Origin: Gnetum montanum
Taxonomy: Eukaryota; Streptophyta; Gnetopsida; Gnetales; Gnetaceae
Direction of reading: 5' to 3'
Assembly: GCA_015680685.1 (NCBI GenBank)
Contig: MNCI01034266.1
Location: 466,261 to 530,260 of the forward strand
Length of the DNA: 64,000 nucleotides
Shown: positions 21,599-32,100 of the stretch, one piece after another
Layout of the letters: each line of letters starts with the position of its first letter
Position numbering within the stretch: position 1 is the stretch's first letter
The notes under the pieces: model-generated
The model's input: only the letters and a program-made list of their open reading frames with translations
Told to the model about the DNA's origin: nothing
Databases searched by the model: none
Position numbers and translations under genes: made by a program

Positions 21599-21917
21599 CC
21601 AGTAGATAGATCATAGGTTAACACTGTTTCTCAAGGTATAGGAAGGTTATATTTAGGCTATGGGGTTGGGTTTACAAGAGATAATATGGAACAAGCACTT
21701 TTGAATGGATTCAACAAATCTTGCACATTGAGGTTATGTGGTGACTTATTATTGTGATGAGTTACATCCTTGTGATGTCTCTAGGCTTCATCTTGCAAAT
21801 ACAACTCCAAGAAAACTAGAAAACCAAAGAGAGAAATCATGTTGTTACAAAGGGATCCATTTGGCCATGAAGTATGGTTTAGCTAATTTGGTTGTCCAAG
21901 GTTACATGTTATTAGTC

Positions 21918-22000
21918 AAAGGCATTGGTAGGCTACATTGCTATTTTAAGGCCTTAGCAGGTCATGGTGCTAGTTTAAGATCTTAATAGATCATCAAGAT
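21918..22000. repeat. CCTTAAA...GGCCTTAG boundary words after copy I integrase
   Basis: Words of the type 'gcaccatgacctgctaaggccttaaaatagca' (read on minus, split here by position) occur between the pol end and the 3' region. Close relatives occur at 34655-34735, 52180-52560 and 62285-62375, always between coding modules of the two Tat-like copies. Confidence 0.55.
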
Positions 22001-22009
22001 TAGGCTTGC

Positions 22010-23110
22010 TTGTTGATGGTCATTAATATTGTAGTTGCTATAGGATACATGTAGTATGGTTTGAGATAGAAATGATTGACCAAATTGGCCAGCCCATTTC
22101 CATCCATATCTACTATTCGATAGGCCCTGTTTCCATAGGCCTTGGTGATCAAGAAAGGTCCTTTCCAATTGGCTAAGAATTTATTTGCATGCTTGCGAAT
22201 GGCTTTAAGGACTAGGTCTCCTTCCTTGATCTTGTGATTTCCTATGTTATGATGGTATTTCCATTTTTGCCTCTCTTAGTAGCACTCGATGTGAGAAAGC
22301 GTTCATACCCACTACTTTTCCATTGAGTCTAGGCTTATGGTTCGTAACTCCTTACTCTACTCATTGTTGATGAAGTTGGATAAGTCCACTTAGAGTAATG
22401 GTACCTATAATTCAAGAGGTAAAATAGCTTTAGAAATATAAACAAGGCTATAAGGGGTCATGATAATTGTGGCACAGTATGTTGTTATATAGGCCTAGAG
22501 TGTGTAGACAACCTATCCATGCCATTTGCACCTACTATTATTTAGCATCTTCTTGAGCAAGTTGATGATGGCCTTTTCGCTTACTTTGGCTTGTCTATTG
22601 GCATAAGGGTAAATAGGATGATGAGAAAGAGTGTTTAATACCTAGATCATGATAGAAATTTTTTATTTCTTGGCTTTTAAACTATGGTCCATTATCTGTG
22701 AATATGATCATAGGTATACCAAAATGGGCCACTATGTTATCTAGGATGAATCTACAGACTTGTTTATATGTCATTTTTCTTATAGGAATAGCCTCAACCC
22801 ACTTAGTAAAGTATTTAGTTGTGATGATGATGAAGCTATGTCCTATAGAGAACTTAGGCATTATAGGTCCAATGATATCCAGCCCCCACAATTGGAATGG
22901 CCAAGTGATTTGAGTAGTGTGTAACTTAGTTGCTCATATGTATATCGAGGTTGCTATGTTGTTGGAATGTGTCACAACTGTTGATCTTTTGTAGGCAATC
23001 GTTTTCCATATAAGGCTAGTGATAACCTAGCCATCTAATCTTAGTAGTCATGGCTCTAGGTCCTATATGGCCACCACAAACACCTTCATAAACCTACTCT
23101 AGGATTGTTC
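22010..23110 (-). pseudogene. Tat-like gypsy integrase, copy I
   Basis: On minus, the zinc-binding region has 'VYEGVCGGHIGP' and 'WLGYHQPYMENDC' (about 23085-22970), with a downstream cysteine lost. The core starts 'WGLDIIGPI' (about 22888, first Asp) and continues 'FTKWVEAIPIRKMT' and 'FGIPMIIFTDNG' (second Asp, about 22690). The C-terminal part has 'NWKGPFLITKAYGNRAYRI' and 'FYLKPYYMYP' (about 22170-22050). These are the landmarks of Tat/Ogre-type polyproteins, the C-terminal one replacing any chromodomain. Stops and frameshifts, especially 22670-22180, make it inactive. Confidence 0.9.
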
Positions 23111-23499
23111 TAGCTTCAACTCTACTGAAGCATTTTAACAATATACCATCATAGGATCATCGACATAGTGTGTTACCACCTACAATGACATATTATTTTG
23201 ATCATTTACATATAGTGTTCTTTTAAGCCATAGTCAAGCCTTATGAAGATCCATCATGCATAAGGTAAAACTTAATATTATTATACCACTCTTTTATAGG
23301 AGTAGTATGAACTATGACCACAAAGGTATCCTTAGTTCTCTATGTGATGGGAATAGTCCAATTCACAATTAAGTTATGTAACCTACTAAACACATCTAGT
23401 GTAACACTAAGGGCTAGCATCATGATGGCATTGACTATAGCATTTTTGTTTTGCGATATATGTTGGATATCAACATCTATAAATTGTTACAACAGTTGT

Positions 23500-23885
23500 G
23501 TTCCTAACTCATAGTAAGGTTGTAAATGTTTAGCTTTGTATCCATAGACCTTAGTTAGTTGGTTAACCACTAGTTGTGAATCACCATTAATTATCAAACA
23601 TTTAATTCCTAGGTCACATGCTACCATCATTTCCATGATTAAACCCTCATACTCTACTACATTGTTAGGGCATGGAAACTCAAAAGAATAGGTGAAGGAT
23701 CAAATTTTACTAGATGGAAATGTTATGATGGCAATAGCACTGGCCCCATGGGCAGTTGAAGCTTTGTCAAAGTGCATGACCACCTCGTAGCCCTCAAGTA
23801 CCTGGCTATTGATGTTAACATGTTTGTCAGGGAACTCAACATCTATAGTTTCTTGGTCATCAATAGGTGAAACTATAAGTTGCAT
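23500..23885 (-). pseudogene. second (archaeal-type) RNase H of copy I
   Basis: On minus the order 'VVMHFDKAS', 'NNVVEYEGLIMEM' and 'IINGDSQLVVNQL' gives the three acidic residues of an RNase H fold (D in FDKAS, E in EYEGL, D in GDSQL), all retained. A second RNase H between RNase H and integrase is a known hallmark of the Tat clade of plant gypsy elements. One stop (TAG at about 23697) breaks the frame. Confidence 0.85.
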
Positions 23886-24270
23886 GGCTATAGCTTAACC
23901 TTCTGATGAGTATTGAGAGACATAATCGAGGTTAAACTCTACTATTATGGCTTTTCATTAGGCTGTATGACTACTCTCATAAATATTGGTAGTTATGACT
24001 CTAAGTATGTTATCTTTATAAGTGATATTAACCTAGCTCCTAAAGAGGTAGTATCTTTATTTCTTGAATGAGAATACTAATGCTAGATAGTACTTCTCTA
24101 CTTCAGAATACCTAATCTCATGAACAACTAATGCATGACTAAGGTAGTATATTAGCATTTTTACTCCATCATCATGTTTCTAACAGAGTAGAGAGGCAAT
24201 GAACATGTTGAAGATGGTAAGGTAGATGTAAAATGATTTACCCTCTTGCAAAGGATAGACTATTAGTAGT
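23886..24270 (-). pseudogene. RNase H (first) of copy I
   Basis: On minus, 'HDDGVKMLIYYLSHALVVHE' (about 24172-24113) and 'RYSEVEKYYLALVF' (about 24107-24066) match the conserved 'IYYVS+.L...E.RY...EK..LALV' block of gypsy RNase H. Flanking parts are interrupted by stops. Confidence 0.8.
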
Positions 24271-25560
24271 TGTGCTAATTTTTGCTTAAGGTTTTCAAAG
24301 GCTTCTTAGCATTGAACCGTCCACTCATAGTGAACTTATTTCTTAAGTGTTGCATGGGTTCTATCTTATCCATAAGCCTAGTGATTAACCTAGAAATAAA
24401 TGGAAATGTACCTTGTAATCCTTGAAGCTCCTTAAGATTGGTAGGTGTTGCTAATTTGGATATAGCCTTAACCTTACCAAGATTGACATGAATCCCTATT
24501 TTAGATACTAAAAAGTCAAGCATCTTACTAGTCTTAACATTGAAAAAAAATTTCTTGGGATTGAGCCTAAGCTCATGTTTGAGGCATCATTTAAGTACAA
24601 GTTCTAGGTCATTAGTGTGATCACTAGCCACTTTGGACATAATAGCTATATTATCTATGTAATCGTTAAGTAATCCTAACATGTAGCTACTAAAGATATA
24701 CCTAACGGCTCTTTGATAGGTTTCTCCTACATTATTAAGGTCAAAAGGCTTCATGGTGTAGCAAAAGGTCCCCCAAGGGGTCTTGAAGGTTGTGCTAAGT
24801 TGATGTTCTAGTTTGATTCTAATCTAGTTATATCCTAAGAACACAACCATAAAGGACAACAAGGTGTGTCCAACCATGGTATCAATGAGTTGATTAGTAC
24901 TAGGCAAAGGAAATTCATCTTTGATGGTTTCTTTATTTAGGTCTTGAAAATTGATGCAAATATGGATACTCTAATTTTTCTTAAGGACTATCATGATGTT
25001 GGACACCCACTCTACATAGTTAATAACTCTAATGAAACTAGCTTGGTATAGCATTGTGATTTCATCACAAATCACCAAGGATAAGTCTAGTATAATCTTG
25101 TGCACTTTTTGCTTAATTGGTTTGATGTGAGGTTTGAGTATGATATTGTGTTGGACAAGACATGGATCTAAGCTTTGCATATCCTCATATGACTAGGCAA
25201 AAGCCTTAATGTTGTCTTTTAGGACCTTGGTGATGTATTGAGCCTGTTGAGGTTCCAATGAGGAACTTAGTTTAAGGGTTTTCTCCATACCACTATGTGT
25301 TGTGAAAAGAACATCAATGAGAGAGTCTTCTGTGATGTCACCAGTCTCAAGGTCAAGGGTTTTAACTAGGTTTTTAGGCCATTCTATAGGCCTTTCAATT
25401 GAGGTTTTGTGATTGTCAAGACTCTCAAGCTTAAGATCTAGACAATTAGGATTGATATATCATTCAACATCACCATGAGGCCCACTTAGGCTTAAAGGTA
25501 AGTCAATTTTCTTACAACTATCCATAGTTCGATTTTACATATCAACCATAAGCACATTAA
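24271..25560 (-). pseudogene. Tat-like gypsy reverse transcriptase, copy I
   Basis: On minus, an N-terminal extension 'LSLSGPHGDVE' (about 25500) is followed by 'SYEDMQSLDPCLVQH' (about 25190), 'KPIKQKVHKI', 'FIRVINYVEWVSNIM', 'DLNKETIKDEFPLP', 'GTFCYTMKPFDLNN' and 'YQRAV'. The catalytic box reads YIDN (24661-24650) instead of YVDD, so the second aspartate is lost. 'LRLNPKKFFF' and 'LQGLQGTFPFISRLI' close the domain. The upstream edge 'atgtgcttatggttgatatg' (minus) matches copy II at about 62587, so both RT modules start alike. The order of motifs is clear; the gene is dead. Confidence 0.92.
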
Positions 25561-26039
25561 GTGGCACTTGGGTAAAAAATGGGTAAAGTATGCTAAAGTG
25601 ATATGAAATACTTTGGTAACCATGTAAACATATGCTATTCCAATGAAAAAAAAATGTAAATAAGGCCAACCAAGGTCATAACAGATAAATAATGACTAAT
25701 GGGATTGAACAAAGGCCATATAAGGCCAATCAAAGGCCATAAGAGAGAAAATAAGGTGAAAATGGTAAAAACATGAAGTTATATGAAAATTGTATAAAGT
25801 TAACTAATGAGAAAGACAATTAATAACACAAAACAAGGCCGAAAACAAGGTTAAAGCTATGAAAATGGAATACATGAAGTAAAAATTAGCTGATACTAGT
25901 TTAGTAGGGTTAGATTTTGCCAATTTTAGACCTTTTTCAAGCCATGATATGGAGCTAAAATATTTTCAAGAGAGCTTGAGCACATGAGAAGGTCATTTTG
26001 GAGTTGTTTTGAAGCAAAATTGGCACATTTTTCTATGAC

Positions 26040-28560
26040 TACACTAGGCCTTATTGGGATTATGTTGGCCTAATGTAGTCCTCAGTTCCTCCAATGTAGT
26101 TGACCTTTGGAGGCACTTTCCAAGGCTTTCTATGGTCATTTTTACACTTCTAGTGTCCTAAATAGTTAGCACAATGGGTAGGAATCAAAGATTGGTAAGC
26201 TTGTACATCATTTTATCTTCCCAAAAGGTTAAAAATCTTAGTTCCAGAAGTGACTACACTAGGCTACTAGGTCAAAGCATAGTCATAAGGAATGATTGAG
26301 TTTGGACAATTTTCAGGACTGAAATAGAGTTAAATTTTCAACTAGTGGCCATGGGAGTAAGGTTTTGGTCATTATGGATCAATTTTAGACCATTCTAAGT
26401 TGCTTATTGTTAGTTTTAATTATCACATTTTCCCTTCCAAGTGGGACTACAATAGCCTAGCATAGTCCCTTGCTTCCTTAGTGTAGTTAGGAGTGGAAAA
26501 TGAATTTTGGTTAGTCTTAGGGCTTGATTGATTAGCCTAATGGGCTTCTAGGATCACTTGTGTCATCAGTTAGGGTTTTGATGCAAAAATTGCTAATTTT
26601 AATGCTTGTTTGTGTCTTGGATGGCTAGATACCATGGGACTATGCTAGGCATGCATTTCCTAGTGTAGTCAAGGATTTTAGATGAGGGAATGCTTAAAAA
26701 GAATGAGTTTTAGCTTGTTTCCCAAGGTTCTAGGGTTTAGACATGTTCTGGCAAGGCTTTGGGTCTTTCTAAGAGTCGATTCGGGTAGTTTTAGAGCTGT
26801 TTTGGCCATTCCTAAGTAGACAACATTGGGCTTGGGTAGGGACTATGTTGGCCCAACATAGTTCCACTCCTTCCTTCAATGTAGTAACATTGGAAAGGCT
26901 AAACAACTGACTTTCATGATTGAATTCAACTCCAAGTGGCCCTGGACTCCTAAAAGTGGAGTTTGAACAATTCATGACAATGTTTGGATAATGTTATGAG
27001 GACAACACTAGGCTAGCATAGTCTTAGTATCCCTTAGTGTAGTCATGTCTTCCATGATAAAAAATGATTAGAAATAATACATTTCATGGCCAGATAGGCT
27101 TTAGTGATGCTCTAGGATTCGTGAAAAGTGGATTTTGTGTCATTTTGGAAACTTTTTGCGGACTATGTTGGGGTTTGTAGGGACTACAATAGCCTAGTAT
27201 AGTCCCAACCTTGCCTTAGTGTAGTCAAGGTTGTGACAGTAAAAAGTCATAGGAAATTCAAGTTTCGAGGCTACAGAGGCATAGGCAAGCTTCTAATGTT
27301 TTTTGATAGTAGTTCTAGGCCATTGGAGATACTTTTTGAATCATTATTAAGGGACTACATTAGGCTTGGATAGGGACTATGCTGGCCTAGCATAGTCCTC
27401 TCATCCCTCTAGCATAGTCCGAATTAGGATGCTCAAAAATGATGAAAAATGGCATGATTTGTTACCAAAAAGGTTTGGAAAAGATCTTAGGGTTGAGTAA
27501 AGGTAGTTTTAGGTCATTTTTAATAAATTTTAGTCAATTATTAGAGGACTACACTAGGCTCTGGATAGGACTACATTGTCCTAGTATACTCCCAAGTCTC
27601 ATTCAGCATAGTTAGAGCTAGAGTGATTAAAAGTGATGGGAAACTAGAGGATTAGTAGTCAATCAATCTTGGATGGAATTTTAGGCTTGTTTGAATATAA
27701 ATTTGGATTGTTCTTGGTTAAATTTGTTAATTCTATGGGGACTACATTGGCCCAACATAGTCCTCCTCTTCTTCTAGCATAGTTATAGTGAAAAGTGCCA
27801 AAGTATGGGAAAAAGTACATTTCATGGCCATATAGGTTCAAACTAAGGTTTTAGATCTTACTAGAGTTAAGTTTTATGGTTTTTGAGATTTTTTTTAATA
27901 ATTTTCAAGGGGGCTATACTTGGCTTGGACTAGGACTATGTTGGCCTAGTGTAGTCACAAAGGAAAGGAAAAAGGTAGCACCATTTATTGTAATTGACTA
28001 TACTTCAGGCTTACTAGAGGCTCAAACTAGTATTTGGGAACACAATGTGTTGATTTAAGGTTAGTTGAGAGTTTAATGGACTAGATGGGCTACTTGGGGT
28101 TGCAAGAAAATAAGATATGATGTTGGACTATGTGGCCCAGTGTAGTCCCTTAGTTTTCTTAGTTTAGTGAATGAGGAGGTTTGATTTTTGTTAGAGTTGG
28201 GTTGCTTGTGACTAAGTTTTGGTGCTATCAAGGATTCTAGCCATGTTTTGGTAGGGCTAGATGGTCAGTTTGGAGGCTTCTGGAGGTTGGGCATGCTTTT
28301 TGGAGTTCATATCATCATGGACTATGTTGGTAGTGGTTGGGACTACACTAGCCTGTGTAGTCCTTATCTCCCTTCAACATAGTCTTGGTGTCATGCCCAA
28401 GGACTACCATACTTGGCTATGTTTTTTGAGTTGCAAGATGAATAAGTTAGGGTTTAGAAGAGGTAGGTCAATGTTGTAACTATTCCATGATCATAGGTTA
28501 ACTACTCTCAGTGTAGTCTAGTTTGAAGAATAACTACTTTTAGTGTAGTCCTGGCTTTTT
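26040..28560. repeat. array of GGACTA...TAGTCC palindromes upstream of the antisense gene (copy I)
   Basis: At least ten imperfect palindromes of 23-27 bp occur roughly every 150-400 bp. Clear ones are at 26443-26469, 26840-26865, 27180-27206, 27374-27398, 27739-27763, 27933-27956 and 28339-28363. Each has arms like GGACTA(C/T) and (C/T)(A/G)TAGTCC around a GGCC/GCCTA centre; 27374-27398 is nearly perfect. Many half-sites (TGTAGTC, CATAGTC) lie between them. No coding is seen. The array ends about 60 bp before a TATA box (28622) and 600 bp before exon 1 of the plus-strand gene. Confidence 0.85.
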
Positions 28561-28621
28561 TCCTTATTTTTGGAGAACCTAGTCTGGGATCCACTTAAAA
28601 AATAGAAATTTTTGAAAAATG

Positions 28622-28630
28622 TATATATAA
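28622..28630 (+). promoter_or_regulatory. candidate TATA box of the copy I antisense gene
   Basis: TATATATAA followed by CCC, placed between the palindrome array and exon 1 (29170). Further motif half-sites (GTAGTC, CATAGT) continue from 28800 to 29090. No direct evidence of transcription. Confidence 0.4.
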
Positions 28631-29169
28631 CCCTAGCATAGACCTAGTTTTCATTTCTTCAAGCCAAGTTAAGTGGAGTTCCAAAAGAAAAACTAGGGTT
28701 TTGTGTTGGATGCCTAGGTTTAAGTAGGAACACTTATAGAAACTTACCACAAATTGTCTTTTCTTCCTACTTCTTTTCTTTTGCACCTTGGTTAAGAGCT
28801 CTATCTCCATTGCTATTGACTCTTGCTCAACTTCAATGTAGTAATAGCCATCTATGGACAACTACTAGTGTAGTCTAGCTATTGGTGATCTACTGCCACC
28901 TTTGGCCATTGCCTACTAACCACTACTAGTGTAGTAGTGATTGTTTCTTGGAATACTATCAGTTTAGTCTAGATTTTGGTGAGTTTATGGTAGTGTTACC
29001 ATTTGATACTAACTACTACTAGCATAGTGAAATTTATTAGTGGACTACTACAAGCATAGTTGATCCTTGCTATCCTACTATAGTGTAGTCATTCCAAGAA
29101 ATAAATAGTGAAGCCTTCACTATTAGTAGGATCGACTATGCCACATTTCGTACCCCCTTTTCTAGCATC

Positions 29170-32100
29170 ATGACAAAGAAAGTGATACCTATTAGGAATA
29201 TTTCATTGGAGGAGGTGGACTCTACTATAGAAACCTTAGCACACTTTCCATGTCCAAGGATTGGAGTGAGTTTAATTGCCACTTTTCCAAGGTAGGCCAC
29301 TGTCACTAGTTTTTCTATTCTACTTTTCAAATCTATGCTTATGTACTTGTTATTTTTTAATTATGTAAAAATTATACCTCATTTTTTGGGAATTTTTATG
29401 TAGATCTAATGTTGTTTAATTATTTTTGTCTTAACAAATTGGATTTTCAAATTGTGCTTGTTGATTGATGTTTTTTCCAATTTTACAAACATGAAATAGT
29501 TTCTCTTAAATCTAGGATGATGGACTTGTCAAAATTAAATTTTAATGGAATCCTAACCCCTTATTTTGATGTGTTTTTAAATGGATAAATTTTTTTTTGG
29601 CTTTTTTTGGCTATGTTTCATGGCTAGACTAGAACAAATTTTACAAGTTTTATGATTTTTGGATGAAAAAGTAAGCAATTTTGTATATTTTTTACTATGG
29701 AAATGACTGATATTTTGAAAATATATTGTTATGGGTTCTTAAGGTTATGTTTATTATTTTCAATGATTGTGGTACCATTCAATTTGGAGTTGTAATGATG
29801 AATTTATGGCTGTTTGGGTTGGGTTGTGTATGTAGGGCTCTTTGCCAATTTTCAAATTTCATGGAAGTTCACAACTTTTTTTTTGAAAACATGATAAAAT
29901 TTTTGAATTTTCTATGGCTATGGGCAAAAAGGGATCAATTCAAGGTTTCAATTAGTAGTGGAATCACTCCATTTGGAGCTTAAACAAAGTTTTGGAAACT
30001 TTTTTGCAAACATTGCATGAAAGGCACTTCATGTTGATAGCTATGATTAGGTTAGTTTGCCAAATTTTTCTAAAACATTGGTTATGATTTCCAATTATTT
30101 CTTGTCATGGATCTATATTTCATTGTCTTAAGATTCCAACAACTATGGAATCATTGAATTTTGTTAAGTGGTTAATTAGTTATGGTCATTTTCATTTGGT
30201 CATGTGAAATTCTGGTTGTAAGGTTATGACACATTTACCCCACTGAAGATGGGAAACATTGAGGTTGTGAAAATTTTTTTTATCAATGTCCCATGATTTT
30301 GGGGATACTTTGGAATGTCAAGAAGGGGCTAGAAATTTTTTAGATGAAAGTAAACATTTTTTCATTATTTTTTAAAGTGTTTTCCTATAGCCATTTTGGT
30401 GGTAAGTGTGAAATTTGATGGAATGTTGGTTATAGTCTTACATCATGTGTCAAAATATTTTGTATGTGTGGAATTATTCATGGAATTTTATAATTTAGTT
30501 CTCTAATATGTTTTTTGTGTTGTAGTTCTAAACTATCAATTCCATGTTTTTAGTTGTAATCTGTAATTATCATAGTTTTTGTTCTAAACTGTCATTTTAT
30601 TCAAATTTTTTCTAAGTGCTTGTTTTTCTATGTATAATGGTTACAAGGCTTTGGTTTCCAGTTTGCATGATTATAATTGTTGTGGTTGAATATTTTAGGG
30701 CCTTCCTAAAGTCTATTCTAGTGGTGATAAATATGGTAAGGTTTTTGTGTTGCATTGACATGCCAACACCTAAATCCTAGAGCCCCAACATGGAGTGGGA
30801 TCAACATGAGATATGGTTTAGGAAGGGGGCCTCAGACTTCCTACCCTACCTACTTCAAAACTATAGTATGATATTTTGGTCACACTTGAAGTTTGAGGGA
30901 GTAGTAATGATCATGGAGACCATCCTGCTTGTATCCTCTAGTTTAATTGTAAAGTTTATTATAGATAAACTTGATGCCCATGTAGAAGTTGAGACTCATG
31001 ATGACATGACTACCATGGATCTTCACAAACTATCTCAAATTTGAGATATGCCTAAATTTGGCTAGTATAACTTGAACAACACCTTGATTATTGCTCATTG
31101 CATCCATACATGGTTCCAAAACCCTCCTAGCACTATCTATTGCATAGAAGGGTAAGTAGTGTTGTTTTCTTGGTTATTTTGTGGTTGTTATGCATATAAC
31201 TATGTATGATAGTTTTTTTTTCTTGCTTGCAAATTTAGGATGGATGATTAAGGCCAAATCAAGGTTGACAACCTTTTGCAACTAGCTTACATAGCTCTAG
31301 AGATGTTCACTAAGAGCCCAAACATGAGGCTTCCAGTGTTGGAGAAATTACATGGGAACCTTGAGAGTAGCATTGGACATCACCCTAGGGCCTACAAGAT
31401 ATGCCTATTAAATGGGAGCATACATAGCTAGTGGGCCAATGCATCTCTTGATGATTTAAATTTTGACCCACAACCTAAAGCTCCTATAATGCCTGAGTCA
31501 TACAGGTGAAGTAAGTGTTATTAATTTGTTGATTTTGTACTAACATTTTTCTAGTTATATGGTTATTAGGCTAATTTGATTTTTTTGTTTATGTAATTAT
31601 ATTTTTTGTAATTTTTTGCACTTGCATAAAGGCTAAAGAGTTACCTTTTCACTAGTTTGTAATGGTCACTCCATCTACTGAAGTTATAGTTATCACTTCA
31701 AGACATACAAAGGAGACCTTGATTCTTAAGTTTAATGAGGTGGAATCCTCACAAGATTAGTTATTAGATTAGGTGCCCAATGCTATATGTGTGAGGGTCA
31801 TTCATGTGGGCCTGTTTGACCTCTTTATTATCCCAAGCCTAATTATTCCCACTGTAGAAATGTTAGAAATTTTTAACTCCTTTAACCAAGGAGTTCAGAG
31901 GTTCATCATCCATGTTCATGGTGTGACTATTGTTTTGGATATTAACACATCCATATTGATTGACCTCTTCAATGTCCTGAATGATAAGTGGAAAAGTGGT
32001 TGGACACTTATTATGGTAGAAAGGGATACCCTCTAAGAGACATCAGCTTGTCATGGATTAGGGAGATGTATCCTTTGTTCCAATCCCAAGCATTTCCTAA

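Larger units (their letters stand above)
17459..21604 (-). mobile_element. Gene-capturing element A (with nested solo LTR)
   Basis: Starts TGTTGGCGACC and ends ...AAAATGTGCCAGTA (expected CCAACA), flanked by the 5-bp direct repeat GATAG at 17454-17458 and 21605-21609. Its left 1.37 kb (without the nested LTR) aligns to 40213-41631 of element B, and its last about 30 bp to the end of B. The middle is unrelated to B and contains a fragment like autophagy gene ATG18. A TATA box on minus (19755-19745, ACTATAAAAGG) is preceded by TTGACAAGTG/TTGCCAAGTG words. Ends and duplication suit a solo-LTR-like or non-autonomous element; a TIR element is less likely. Superfamily unresolved. Confidence 0.8.

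Noticed and set aside
17459-21604. Elements A and B as Helitrons
   Set aside because: They have 5-bp target duplications and TG...CA-type ends; no 5' TC, 3' CTRR hairpin or A/T target was seen.
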